A DNA stretch of 64,000 nt, taken from contig WTXG01000153.1 of NCBI GenBank assembly GCA_022496185.1, forward strand, positions 1-64,000. Direction: 5' to 3'. The notes below the pieces were generated by a model, which did no database searches, was not told the origin of the DNA, and was given only the letters and a program-made list of their open reading frames with translations. The translations under genes were made by a program, and so were the position numbers. Positions 31,618-43,008 of the stretch are shown here, piece by piece; within the stretch, counting starts at the first letter, position 1; every line of letters begins with the position of its first letter. The DNA comes from Multifurca ochricompacta (taxonomy: Eukaryota > Basidiomycota > Agaricomycetes > Russulales > Russulaceae).

Positions 31618-32118
31618 TGTTGAACACAGTAGATGTTCGGTGATGCTTCAGGCATCAGGTGATTAGATTAGCTGCTTTGTGGATTAGATTAGATTCCGGA
31701 GTTTCAGACTTTTACTATATCTTTATTACTTTCTTTCTCACATTCTGCAGTAGCTGACTGATACACCATGTAACATGTGATTTCTGTATTGGCCAATGGC
31801 CTTTGTCCCTCATGTTTATTGTTTGGACTTTGTCCAGCACTTGTGGACCTATTCCCAGTGCGCACAGACCATCCCTTGGGGTATATAAGGGTGTCTGTTT
31901 CGTCTTCTACACTTCAGAGTTCTTCTAACATCTGAAGTGTTAGTTCCTTTCATACTATCTACTTAACTATTAGACTAATGTTCTTTACATAGAACTTTCT
32001 TTGTCTAGGTCAGTAGTATAGTTAATAGAGTTCTTCTAACATCTGAAGTAACTTTCTTTGTCTAGCTTAACCCGCTAACCAACTACAGTCAGTATGCTGC
32101 GCACATACCTGCTTCACA
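31618..32118 (+). repeat. Copia-1 3' LTR
   Basis: This is 501 bp, TGTTGAACAC to TTCACA, and collinear with the 504-bp LTRs of Copia-2. It has a TATA-type box (GGTATATAAGG near 31880). The ATTAGATTAGATT tract and the twice-repeated AGAGTTCTTCTAACATCTGAAGT are typical of this LTR family. Confidence 0.86.
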
Positions 32119-32748
32119 CCTTCATCATCTTGAACTTGTTGCAGGACTTAGAGTCTCTGCCATCGACTTCGAATCTCATGCACGTGCCCTTTGACTTTGT
32201 CATGGGCTTGACTAGATCTTGACTCTATTGTAACTTTGAACCTTGCCTTGACTTGGAAGACTTGCTCCCATCCGACCCCAACACAGTTCCACACCTAACT
32301 GTGGCATCACCCCCATTGTACAGTCGAGCTTGCCCCTAAGCTCAGTTGATTAGAGTTGCGTCAGTGATACACAGGGGAAAGTGGGGATCTTCATGTCGTC
32401 GATGGCATCGAGAGCATCTGATCTTGTCTGATTGGAGGGTTGCGTGAAGTTCTGGTCGGTGCGCGTGATATTAGATAAGATGTAAGTTGCATTTGAACAT
32501 TGCAGCCAGTCCGGTCTGCCTGCCATTGTCAATGTGTGAGTTCTTCTTGGTAGATTAGATCTGAGTTGTCTAGTAGTATAATGATAATGTGCAATCTTTG
32601 CCTAGGTTGCATGATTGTGAGAGTCATCTAAGGATAAGCCCATAAGAGATGTGAATCTTGATCTGTCTTGACAAAGCACTTACTGGAAGTGGAAGCTGTT
32701 AAGAAATGTAGCAAAATTGGGCCTTGATCATCAGAATTTACCCCCCTC
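32119..32748 (-). other. Chromo-5 3' region, with possible start of its 3' LTR
   Basis: This has no convincing gene. Two polypurine tracts are seen on the minus strand: GAGAGGGGGG just after the pol stop (about 32739-32748), and ACAATGGGGGTGA ending near 32307 and followed by TGCCACAG. The second resembles the GGGGGTGA-TG junction of the other chromoviruses, so 32119-32306 may be the first 188 bp of the 3' LTR, cut by Copia-1. A 60-codon ORF at 32350-32532 between them has no family match I recognise. Confidence 0.45.
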
Positions 32749-35700
32749 TCAAGGCTGGTGCCGACCCTGGTGCCTGGATAGTGAACTAGCATACAACTTG
32801 ATAAGATCTGGTGTGTGGCAATCTTCCTCATCGACCCAAGAATTATCACTGGCTGGATAACCTTTCCAGCTGACTAGGTATTGGAGTTTCTTTGTGCATC
32901 CATAAGTACGATGATTTAGAATTGCATCCACTTCATACTCTTCTTCTTGGTTGATAAGATCAGGAGGGGGCCATGTGTAGTTAGGCCCATGAGCATCAGT
33001 TTCCAAGTAAGGCAATAAAAGATCAATGTGGAATACATTATGAATCTTCATGTGGTCTGGCAGAGTTAAGCAATAGGCCACAGGGGAAATACACACCAAG
33101 ATGGCAAATGGCCCATAGCGATGAGGGGCCAGTTTAGACAAGGGGAAATGTGTTTTCAGGTTCTTTCCTTCAAGCCAGACCTGCGCACCAATCTCAAGTT
33201 GCGGTTGGGCTGATAGATCCATAGTCATTTGGAATGCGTGTTCTGCGCGAGATTGAGCATCGCGTAGATTGCGCATGTGCTTGTCAACCTGTGGAACATC
33301 AATGTCACTAGCTTCAGCTTTCCAGTCAAATTGCATGCCATGGATGAGCACATGTGGGGATATTTTCGTTTTATCATGTGGCCAAGAATTGTGTACATAT
33401 TCTGCCAGTGGTAGATAGTCTGGCCACTTATATTGATCATCACTTATCCAGAGTCACAAGTACTGTTCAAGCCAAAGATTCATATGTTCACTAGATCCAT
33501 CTGTCTGAGGGTGAAATGCCGTAGATAGATTTTGTTGGATCTGAAGAATCTTGGTAAGGGCACATGAGAAGTGTGATGTGAATCGCAGATCTCAATTGGA
33601 GATTATACATTGTGGAACACCAAAGAATGGGAAGAGATGGTGGTAGTAGAGGGTAGCAATGCCTTCACCAGTGATATCCTTAGAGCATGGAATGAATTTA
33701 GCTGCCTTAGAACACCCTTGATCTACAATCATGAGTACCGCATCATGCTTCCCAGCCAGTGGGAGATCCATGATGAGATCCATAGCAATAAATTGAAATG
33801 GGCCATCAGTTGCTGGTACATCTAATGGAAAGATCAGCACTTTCTTTGTGAGTTTTGGCTTATTTTCCTGGCATTTCACACATCCTTGGACATATTCTTG
33901 TACAAAATCCTTCAGATCTCTTCCTTCATACTCATGCTGTACTCCACATGTGGTTTTGTCAATTCCTGGGTGTCCTGCTAACACATGATTGTGGTACTGT
34001 TGTAGAATCTCACATTGTTCTGGAAGGGTAGTGGGGAAGGGAAGCTTCACTGACTGCATCATTTTAACAAATAAATCTGCTGGTAGGACTGTGACTTTGT
34101 CGTTATCATCTATTCTGTGGTCTGCATCTGGTTGGCACGAGAGCATGTTGGCAACCATATGAAGTTTTCCCAGGACATGCTCAAGTGTAAAGTCAAAATC
34201 TGTGAGCTCCTGGAGCCATCTAGCCTGTTGCTGATTGAGTTTCTGGGGTTCCTTGAAGTACTGGAGATTATTGTGATTGGTGTGGACTTGAACTTTATGT
34301 TTGGCACCAAGAAGGTATTGACACCACGATCTAAATGCAATAATGATAGCAAATAGTTTGCGATCATAGATGTCCCAGTTCTGCTGCGTAACATCTAGAG
34401 TTTTTGACAAGTAGGCAATTGGGTGTAGTTGTCCTTCTGAGTCCTTTTGACTTAGAGTCGCCCCAAGAGCATAGCCTGAGGCATCTGCATCCACAATAAA
34501 GGGCTCTTCAAAGTCTGGTTGCATTAATACTGGTTGTGAGGTCATGCGTTGCTTGAGGTCATCAAATGCCTTCTGTTCGATCTCTGTCCACTTCCAGGGG
34601 TTTTTGGCACTAGTAAGTGCATTCAATGGAGCTGTGATTTTACTAAATCCCTGGATAAAGCGCCAATAGAATTGGCAGAAGCCAAGGAATGAGCAAATTT
34701 CCTTTACTGTGGTAGGCGTTTTCCAGGTTGTGACACCCTCCACTTTAACTGGATCCATGTGCACTTGATTTGCTTCTAAAATGAGCCCTAGTGTAACGCT
34801 CAGCGGGGCATTGCTGTGTGACGTGCACCGGTTGGCGCGAGTCCACTGACACTAGTCTGGCACTAGTCAGCCACATCCGTGGCACCCAACACTGTGGGTC
34901 CGGGATCTTCAGCAAGCCTGGCACAACAAGGCCAGGCTCTTAGCTTTGGGGTGAATAGGAAGTTGTGCTATAACCAAGCACAGAGAGAGACGGGACAAGT
35001 CAGCCAAAGGGAGCTAATCCCCTAAGGCTGTTGAGTGGGGGCAGGACCTGGCCACAGTGCTAGAAGCACACCAAGTGGACCAAAGTCAGAGAGGGCAAAG
35101 GAAGGGAAGCCAGAGCATCAACAGCATCTGGGTAATGGATGGGATTCGGAACAGAAGTGCACACCCATTGCCAGAGGCAATGGGGTCCTTCTGGAGATTA
35201 TGAAGAATGAAAAAGGGCAAATAAGCCCCTCTGTATTCCATGACTAGGGAAACTCTAGGCTGAAGGCACAAGAGGTCAAATCTAGGGTTGTACAAACTGT
35301 CTACAGGGTCTTATATACTGTATGGGGATCTGGTTTGTAGCTAATCAGGAACAGGGTCAGAGTCCTTATCATCCAATAGCAGATAAGATGTCAAATATAG
35401 TCCATGATAAGGATAAGCCTTATCAGAAGCATAATCATGTGGGACAGCCCCACAGGAGTCATATCAGTGTGGGAGGATTCCCACCAGGGTCAGGGGTAAA
35501 TGGGGAGATAACAGGTCCCACAGGAGTCAGGGTGGATGTGGGAATACTCCCACAGGAATCAGAGAAGCGAATGATGAGCCAGATGGGCCATGTGATCAGA
35601 AAGGGGTAAATGATCAGATGAAGATGCTGTGATCAGGGTCAGGGATCACATGGTCCAAAGTCACATGGTCAGGGATCACATGGCCAAGGGTCACATGGCC

Positions 35701-37389
35701 AGGAGTCACATGGCCAGGAGTCACATGACTGGCAGAGGGTCAAGTACAAGCCAAAGTCATCTAGTTGTCTGGACTGGTCAGATTGGCAGGGACAATGTCA
35801 GGGGTTCCTATGGGTGTCAAACACAGGGACAGGGTCAGGAGCAGTGGCCAAGGCATAAGCCAAGGCAGCAAGGAAGGGTGGTATACATCCAACAGTGTAG
35901 CAGCATAACTACCAGCAGGTTAGGTGTAAATGGCAGCATGGGAGGTCAGTCCTATGAACAATGTCACAGGAATCAGGGTAGGGTCCTGGGCACACAGGCC
36001 ACAGGCATCAAGGAAGGTCCCAAGGCAACAGGCCAAGGGCATCAAAGAGTGGTCTAGAGAAGGAGGAGATCAAGGATGGTGCAAGGAATAAGGCATGGTG
36101 TGCAGGGTCAGGAAAAAGAGTAGGGTCGTAACACCTAGGTATTCGATGCGTGTTTGCTCAAAGGCGCATTTCTCTGGTTTGAGATAAAGATCCAGTTTAC
36201 TGAGTTTATCTAAGATGCAATGGACTTTAGCCTGATGATCTCATAGATTATGATTGGTGTGAATAAGGATATCATCCATGTAGACAGTGAACCAAGCCTT
36301 TCCAGCTTCATCTCGTTCATTCAGTTCCTCTCTGAATTCTGCATTCATCATAGTCTGGAATGTTGCTGGAGAGTTCATGAGTCCAAAGAACATAACATTT
36401 GGTTCATACAAGCCGTGATTTGTTTTAAAGGCTGCCTTCCATCTGTCCTCAGGAACTATTTGGATATTGTTATACCCCCAGCAGACATCCATCTTAGTGA
36501 ATAATGTGCTCCCATGAACGTGATCTATAAGTTCAGGGATTAGCAGAAGTGGATATGTGTTCCAGATGGTCCAATTATTGAGTTTGCAATAATCCTGGAC
36601 TGGTCTAAGCTTTCCATCCTTCTTCTTGATAAAGAAAAAGGGTGATGCATAAGGTGATTTGGACTCTTTGATGTATCCCTTCTGCAAGTGTTCTTCTAGG
36701 AACTTGTTTAATGCATCCTGTTCTCCCGGCCCTAATGGGTAGATCTTACAATCTAGTGTCAAGGGTGCATCTGGTTTTAATTCAATTCAGTGATCCCAAG
36801 GTCAGGCCTCTGGGAACTGCTGTGCTTCCTGATCACTAAATACTTTCTGGTGGTGATGGTACTCTGATGGGATGACTTGATCCCAAGATTGTTTGATCTT
36901 ATCTTTAGCCTTGATTGCTAACTCTTGAGCGATGTTGAGCCATTTCACATGTTCTGATGGTAGATCAAAATAGATATCTTTGGTAAGACATCCTTCTGTC
37001 CAATCTATCTGGGGGTTGTTTGCTGCAAACCATGGATATCCCAGGATCATGTCATCCATTCCAATTGATGCTACATAAAAACAATGCCATTGTGTTTTGT
37101 TATTTGTGGTGATGCTGAGATCAACACATTGCATGATATTTCATGTGGTGCTGGGGGAGCCATCTGCATTTTGTAATCATTTTGGAATAGTTAACTGTTT
37201 GGTGGGGAGTCGATGTCTGATTACTGTTTTGTAGTTTATGAAATTTTCAGTTGCACCACTGTCAACAAGTGCTTCTATATTGGCCTTTTTCCTCACTCCA
37301 TGTAAAGGAACAGATATTGTCATTGCTCTTATAGGCGACCTGAATACATGGTGTGAGATTAATGCTTGAATGAAGGCCATGTCATTCAA
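32749..37389 (-). pseudogene. pol: Chromo-5 pol (multiple TGA codons; interrupted by H1)
   Basis: One frame, -1 relative to gag. Protease: ALVDSGATENFIN near 37240. RT: KKKDGKLRPVQDY, MDVCWGYNN, VYMDDILIHT near 36270. H1 cuts within EYLG-LILEANQ. RNase H (FIVDADASGYALG, TNHNNLQYF), the integrase finger and DDE core (MDLIMDLP, QTDGSSEHMNLW), and a chromodomain (YLVSWKGYPASDNSW) follow, ending at 32749. TGA stops include 37177-37179, 36802-36804, 36241-36243, 33592-33594 and 33454-33456. All could come from CGA. No frameshift is needed. Confidence 0.88.
34792..36133 (-). repeat. Solo LTR H1 (H family)
   Basis: This is 1,342 bp, TGTAAC to GTAACA, with perfect TSD CCTAG (34787-34791 and 36134-36138) inside Chromo-5 pol. 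Minus-strand reading has a TATATAAG box (35310-35317). It contains six CACATG motifs at 35640-35730 and no gene. Ends and TSD length mark an LTR, not a DNA transposon; no internal region is present, so it is a solo LTR. Confidence 0.85.
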
Positions 37390-38501
37390 GCAATATAAAA
37401 ATCCTTGTCCCCTTTAAACTTGTTCTGTAATGCAAGGCATTTGTTGTCAGTCATGGATCTAAGGGCCATTGCAATTGCATTGACATCTACTGTGGGCATA
37501 GTTGTTGTACTCGTGGATCTCTGCTTGTGTGATCCAGTGGGTACTGCTGCAGTTGTCTGAGGTACTTCAGTGATCATAATGGTCTGAGCTGGGGTGCTTG
37601 TCTTATTTGGACAATCTCTGATAAGATGCCCTTGGTGTCCACACTCGAAGCATCATCCTTTTCTGTTATACTGTTCCTTTTCTTCCGTCATGGTTGCCTT
37701 TTTAATGACATCAACTTCTCCTGTACTCAGGTTGTGTTTTCAGTAGAAGGTGAACTTATTGCTTTGCAGTGACAGGTTGGTTGGTGTCCGAGTGCTAGTA
37801 CCCAGTAGATCTTTCATGTAAATCCAGTTAGCGTGATGTTGTCTAGCTGATGCAGCTGCTTCATCAAAGGTTCTGGGTTGACCTAACATGAGCATGGTCT
37901 GGACCAGACATGTGGGGAGCCCTTGGTGAAAGTATTGTTGGGCAGCTGGATTGTCGATGTGCAGTTCTGCTTGGATTGCCAAGGTACGAAACTCGGCTAT
38001 GTAATCATCTATATTGGAATCTTTCATCTGTAATTTGTCTAGTGCCCTTAGTGCCTTTTGTCCAGCCATGGCATTGGCCCAGGCTGTCTGAAATGTTTCT
38101 TTGAATGTTTCCCAAATTCCCGATACTTGGATGTCTCCATTTTTTATGGCAGAGAGCCAATTTATTTGGTCCATGACCCATTGGTCTATTTTCAGTCCTT
38201 GTATTAACCCTAACACATAGGCCACTTTCATACGCTCATTCTGGACCGTCATCGTGTTTTCATTCAAGATGAAGAATAATTTGAGCTGAGAAAACCAGTC
38301 CATGGTGATATCTCTGTTGCTGTTGAAAAAGGGTGGAGGAACACCCTCCATTTGTCCTCTCTGATTTAGTCTGGGCATTCCTTGTGTTGGAACTGGAAGG
38401 TTGTGTGGGGGTCCTTCTGGATCTCCTCCTGGATTCCAATCTGGTGGTCCTCTTTCAGGGTTTTCTGGGTCAGTGTTGCACACAGGTCCTTTGGTGTGCA
38501 T
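37386..38501 (-). pseudogene. gag: Chromo-5 gag
   Basis: It starts with ATG (MHTKGPVCNTDPENPERGPP) and is open to 37740, where a stop follows QSNKFTFY. The same frame resumes or shifts into the CCHC knuckle CFECGHQGHLIRDC near 37610-37645 and a C-terminal tail that ends KGDKDFYIA-stop at 37386. The capsid-like part has WFSQLKLFFILNEN and LIQGLKIDQWVMDQINWL. Pol opens in the -1 frame over the stop (TTGAATGAC). I did not resolve every lesion between 37600 and 37740. Confidence 0.8.
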
Positions 38502-38568
38502 TGGTTTGGGTTTGGGTCAGAATCAATCAAGACAGTCAAGAGATATAAGTGTCAAGTCAGGTCAAGAC

Positions 38569-39081
38569 TGTCAAACAATCATGCTGCTGGTTATACTGAC
38601 TGTGGTTAGTAGCAGTTTAGGCTAAGAAACAAGTTATACTTCAGAGGAAGAAGAACTCTATAATACTATTCTACTGACCTAAGAAACAAGTTATCTACAC
38701 AGAGAAAGTTAGTCAATGGAAAAGTAGAGAGTAAAGTAAAGACGACTTACACTTCAGAGGAAGAAGAACTCTGAAGTGTAGAAGACAAAACAGACACCCT
38801 TAAATACCCATGGGGGCCAGGGGAAATGGTCTGTGCGCACTGGGAATAAGTCCACAAGTGCCGGACAATAAACAGAGAGGGATAAAGGCCATTGGCCAAA
38901 GAGATATCACATGCTTACTGCGCATTACTAAGTCCATCACTAATCAGCTGAGTAAGGTGAGAAAGAAATGTAATAAAGATAACATAAAAAGTCCGATACT
39001 CCGGAATCTAATCTAATCTAATCTACAGCTGAAGCGACCCTTAGATGCCTGAAGCATCTCCAGACATGTCCTGTGTCAACA
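38569..39081 (-). repeat. Solo copia LTR L1
   Basis: This is 513 bp, related to the Copia-2 LTRs, with the ends TGTTGACAC and GTTTGACA on the minus strand. Perfect TSD AAGAC is at 38564-38568 and 39082-39086. It has a GTATTTAAGG box and the paired AGAGTTCTTCTTCCTCTGAAGT repeats. No internal sequence is present, so it is a solo LTR. Confidence 0.85.
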
Positions 39082-39281
39082 AAGACATCACAGCACACAG
39101 CTGGTATGGATCAAGGCAATGAGTCTGAACATCGTGTGTGAAGTCAGGGTATTCAGATAGCAAGGCAAGAGCCTTTGCTGGAGCCACTGGTGAGCCAAAC
39201 CCTCTCAAGTCACATCTTGGAAGAGGGCTGAAGGGACTTCCTAAGGACCTTTGATTGGTACAAGGAGAACAGACTTGGTCT
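39082..39281 (-). repeat. Left part of a dismembered K-like LTR
   Basis: Read on the minus strand and joined to 48431 onward by removing Copia-2 and one GGTCT, this gives TATTTAAG, 26 nt, then AAGTCTGTTCTCC. That is the promoter spacing and RNA-start sequence of the K family. The rest is diverged. It may be the 5' LTR of Chromo-5 or an independent LTR; the primer-binding site expected after it is not evident. Confidence 0.45.
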
Positions 39282-39785
39282 TGTCGAACAGGCATGAGGC
39301 ACAGCATACTGACTGTAAGTGTTAGCGGGTTAGGCTAGACAAAGACAAGTTAACTTCAGAGATAGAAGAAACTCTATTATACTATACTACTGACCTAGAC
39401 AAAGACAAGTTACTATTGAAGCGTTAGTCTCAAGGTATAATAGTAAGTAAGAGAAGGGACTTACACTTCAGAGATAGAAGAAACTCTGAAGTGTAAGAGA
39501 CGAAACAGACACCCTTATATACTCTTAAAGAGGTGGTCTGTGCACTGGGAATAAGTCCACAAGTGCCAGACAAAGTCCAAACAACAAACATGAGGGAGAA
39601 AGGCCATTGGCCACTACAGAAATCACATGTTACATGGTGTATCAGTCAGCTACTGCAGAATGTGAGAAAGAAAGTAATAATGATAATGTAAAAGTCTGAA
39701 ACTCCAGTATCTAATCTAATCTACAAAGTAGCTAATCTAATCACCTGATGCCTGAAGCATCACTGAACATCTTCTGTGTTCAACA
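39282..39785 (-). repeat. Copia-2 3' LTR
   Basis: This is 504 bp and collinear with 47922-48425, with few differences. TSD GGTCT is at its outer edge. The element's inner side is the AGCATGGAGGGA polypurine tract. Confidence 0.92.
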
Positions 39786-40056
39786 TCCCTCCATGCTGAA
39801 GGCATCTGGTCATGGATGGGAAATGAGTTGGATGAGCACACTGCCATCACAATTAAATGAGCATATCGCCAGCCAGAGATCCAACTTCTCTAACTCTTCT
39901 GAGTGCAAGAGAGGCATGGTGTTCAGAGGCATATCGCAGTGATTCGCTTATGCAAACTGAAACCATACACACCTCTTGCATCACTCTCGAAGTTGAGAGT
40001 TTTTCTCATGGTGGGAAAGTGAAACTGGTATACAAAGTCTCCAGATTCCAGCTCTC

Positions 40057-42540
40057 TCATTCCAGCATAAGTCCAAGTCCTTTTACCATGGTTTCAAATG
40101 ATGCTCTTGGTAGAGACTTAGTGAAGCCATCTGCCAGCATCTCACCTGTGGGGGTCTGCACTAACTCAATTGTGTGCGTTTCAATGTACCCCCTAATGGC
40201 ATGGTACTTGATAGGTATATGCTTCAACTGCCTTCCTGTGACTGGGTTTAATGCCAAATCTATGGCACCCTTATTGTCACAATGAAGTAATATAGGGGAG
40301 GATACCTCAAACCCTAACTCCTCCATAAAAGTCCTATACCACACTGCCTGATTTGCAGCCTCAGAGAGACTCATATATTCGGCCTCAGTGGTGGACTGTG
40401 CTACTGTTTTTTGTTTTCTGGAACACCATGAAATGGCACCATTTGCCAAGAAAAACATGTAGCCTGAGGTAGAGTGGCAGTCCTCTTGATCTCCCCATGA
40501 GGAATCTGCAAAGCCATGAAGGCCACTCTCCCCATTCCCTCCAGAATACCGCAACTTGTAGTCTTTTGTACTATTAAGATACTTTAAGACATATTTTGCA
40601 AGTTGCATGTGATCTTGAGAGGGGTTGGAAGCGTATTGACTAAGGCGCACCACAGCAAAACTGATATCTGGTCTGCTTCCAATCTGCACCCATAGCAGAG
40701 ACCCCATCAGCTGTTGGTACTTCTTTATCTCAGAAGTAGATGCCTGGCCATCAAACTTGACCAGATGTACATCAGCGCCAGAGGGAAGAGGAGTATATAC
40801 TCGGTTGGAATCCCTCATCCCAAACTTCTCAATAATAGATAAAATATAGGCTGCTTGGTCAATCTCCAGTGTCTTGTTAGGACGATCCCTGGTGATGTTA
40901 ACTCCAAGGTATGACTGGATTTCTCCCAAGTCAGTCATCTCATATTGATTAGATAGAGCTGACTTCAGCCATGTTATCTTATCATTGGAAGACCCAAGTA
41001 TAGTAATGTCATCTACATAGAGAATGACATAAAGTGAATCATCCTCCTCCTTTTGATGAAACACGTATACTCCTGCATCAGAGTACGTCCGAGTAAAGCC
41101 CAGTTCATTAAGAACTGCATGGAACTGAAGATTCCATGCTTGGGAGGCTTGTTTGAGGCCATATAGTGCTTTTTGAAGCCTGCAAACTTTGGACTCTTGA
41201 CCAGCAACAACAAAACCAACTGGTTGCTCCATATAGATTTCTTCATCCAGATTGCCATGTAGGAATGCTGATTTGACATCCATCTGGTGGATTTCCCAAT
41301 CCTCTAGTGTAGCTAATGCTAGTAGTAGTCTCAATGACTCAAATCTGGCGACTGGAGAGAATGTTTCATTGAAGTCCACCCCTTCTATTTGGGTGAAACC
41401 TTTTGCAATGAGCCTAGCATGAAACCGTCCATCTGGCTTCAGCTTGAAAACCCATTTTGACTTGACAGCCTTTCTTCCTTGTGGAAGATTTTCAAGGCAC
41501 CACACATTAAGTTTATCTAAGGCATCAATTTCATATTTACATGCCTCAAGCCATTCACTGGCATTATCAGACTGCATTGCCTCCTGAAAAGTCAGGGGGT
41601 CTCTGTAAGAGACTCCTGCGGCATTTAGCAATTCCATGTGCCCAAGTCTGGAAGAACCCTGCACAAACTCAGCATTGTCCTCATTATAAAATCGAGGATT
41701 CATGCGTCGTGAACATTTGGGACAGGCAGTATCAAGATCTAAATCTTCCTGCACAGCCCTGTCACATTGTTGAGAACGTGGACTTTCCCTAGTAAATACT
41801 GGTTGGGGAAGTCTGCCAACATTCTTTTTAGATTGTCTTTTGGCACGAGTTCTTTCGGGGAGTTCTGATGGTTCCATGATTTGGGAACGGGGCATCTGAT
41901 AGATAGTTTGATCATGTGTATCAAGTTCATTTTCAGGTGTGGTAGGCTCAGGATTTACTTGAGGAGGTTCCACTTCCTCCTGTTCCTCAACCTCGGCATC
42001 CTTGTCTTCAGGAGCCTGAGGAACTGTTGCTTTTGCTGGTTGAGGCTGGACAGACCTCTCTACTTCTAAGACAAAAGGCATAACTTTTTCCTTTTGTTTT
42101 CCCTTACTGTCCTTGGTAAGGTTGGATGGGAAGGACCCTTCATCAAATGTCACATCTCTTGACAATACGAAGGATTGAGTATGCATGTCCCAAAGAAGAT
42201 ATCCTTTAGAGTGGGGTGCATACCTGACAAAGACTGTTTCCCTGGCCTTTTGATCCAGTTTACATCTTTTATCCTCTGGGACAGTGTAATAGGCTAAGCA
42301 GCCAAATATTTTAAAGTAGGAGACATCTGGAATGTCCCCATCCAGAAGCTCAAGCGGTGTCCTCCACTTGTTAGAGCAGATAGGCATTCTATTGTATATG
42401 TGACAGGCCATTTGCACTGCACATTCCCAGAAACCAAGGGAAAGACCAGCATGATGTAGCATACTGGTTGCCTTTTCCATGATGGTTCTGTTGAACCTTT
42501 CAGCCCTTCCGTTCTGTTGTGGGGAATATGGCATTGTCAA
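40057..42540 (-). CDS. pol: Copia-2 pol: integrase C-terminus, RT, RNase H (827 codons open)
   Basis: This is the open frame after the hAT insertion; the first ATG is not the natural start, because the frame continues upstream across the insertion. It begins at SPQQNGRAERFNRTIM, the end of the integrase core with its catalytic Glu. A GKPP-like linker region rich in Glu and Pro follows. RT motifs are KSKWVFKLKPDG, KGFTQIEGVDFNETFSPV, HQMDVKSAFLHG and YVDDITILG. RNase H has FADSSWGDQEDCHSTSGY, STTEAEYMSL and HCDNKGAIDLA. It ends GLGLMLE. RT catalytic residues are all present. It would need the upstream part to make a normal Pol. Confidence 0.93.
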   Translation of the reverse strand: MTMPYSPQQNGRAERFNRTIMEKATSMLHHAGLSLGFWECAVQMACHIYNRMPICSNKWRTPLELLDGDIPDVSYFKIFGCLAYYTVPEDKRCKLDQKARETVFVRYAPHSKGYLLWDMHTQSFVLSRDVTFDEGSFPSNLTKDSKGKQKEKVMPFVLEVERSVQPQPAKATVPQAPEDKDAEVEEQEEVEPPQVNPEPTTPENELDTHDQTIYQMPRSQIMEPSELPERTRAKRQSKKNVGRLPQPVFTRESPRSQQCDRAVQEDLDLDTACPKCSRRMNPRFYNEDNAEFVQGSSRLGHMELLNAAGVSYRDPLTFQEAMQSDNASEWLEACKYEIDALDKLNVWCLENLPQGRKAVKSKWVFKLKPDGRFHARLIAKGFTQIEGVDFNETFSPVARFESLRLLLALATLEDWEIHQMDVKSAFLHGNLDEEIYMEQPVGFVVAGQESKVCRLQKALYGLKQASQAWNLQFHAVLNELGFTRTYSDAGVYVFHQKEEDDSLYVILYVDDITILGSSNDKITWLKSALSNQYEMTDLGEIQSYLGVNITRDRPNKTLEIDQAAYILSIIEKFGMRDSNRVYTPLPSGADVHLVKFDGQASTSEIKKYQQLMGSLLWVQIGSRPDISFAVVRLSQYASNPSQDHMQLAKYVLKYLNSTKDYKLRYSGGNGESGLHGFADSSWGDQEDCHSTSGYMFFLANGAISWCSRKQKTVAQSTTEAEYMSLSEAANQAVWYRTFMEELGFEVSSPILLHCDNKGAIDLALNPVTGRQLKHIPIKYHAIRGYIETHTIELVQTPTGEMLADGFTKSLPRASFETMVKGLGLMLE

Positions 42541-43008
42541 TTTATGCTCTATGCCAGCTAGGGCCTAGCATGAGTGCACTCGTGAGTTACCCAGATCCGA
42601 ACTTGTGGGTATTTAGATTAGATAATCCCATACTCGGATCCGCATGAGTATGTTCCCACGGATCACCCAGAGCCGTGAGTCCTATACTCGCACGGATCTG
42701 AGTACTCGTGGGTATACTTGTAGGTTTACTTGTAAGGTTTGAGGCAGCCAGAGATCTTCATCTTGCATACACAGAAAGAATATATATATTACTACAATCC
42801 CACGAAGTTTCAAGTCAGATCATGCATCCGATCCAAAATAAAACAAGAATCAGTTACAATATCTATAGAAATGTGAAAAAACGCGAAAAAACGCGAAGTG
42901 TGGGGCGCGCCAATCGGACCATGCATTGCCTTCCTATCTAGGAAGGTAGGCTTAAGAATGCATGTGTCGGCACACGTCGGTACAGAGATGCCGGGATCAC
43001 GCCTAATT

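Larger units (their letters stand above)
29687..32118 (+). mobile_element. Copia-1: 3' half of a Ty1/Copia element
   Basis: This holds the RT and RNase H end of pol, a 3' untranslated part, a polypurine tract (GCATGGAGGGA) and a 501-bp 3' LTR. It is closely related to Copia-2 on the other strand. Its 5' half lies to the left of the window, split off by Chromo-1. It inserted into the 3' LTR of Chromo-5, which continues at 32119. Confidence 0.88.
32119..38563 (-). mobile_element. Chromo-5: old, divergent chromovirus
   Basis: Minus strand: leader (38502-38563), gag, pol in the -1 frame, chromodomain and a 3' region. It is interrupted by solo LTR H1 at 34792-36133 (TSD CCTAG). The 3' end is cut by Copia-1. 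At its 5' end a solo copia LTR (38569-39081) sits in the leader or LTR. Sequence is distant from Chromo-1 to -4. Its LTR could not be defined with confidence. Confidence 0.85.

Noticed and set aside
35322..35609. A 95-codon ORF (MGIWFVANQEQ...) repeated in H1, H2 and H3
   Set aside because: It lies antisense to the LTR promoter, overlaps the TATA box and is absent from H4. It is conserved because the LTR is conserved, not because it is a gene.
34792..36133. H copies as MITEs or DNA transposons
   Set aside because: TSDs are 5 bp, ends are TG...CA and a TATA box with the 26-nt rule is present: solo LTRs.
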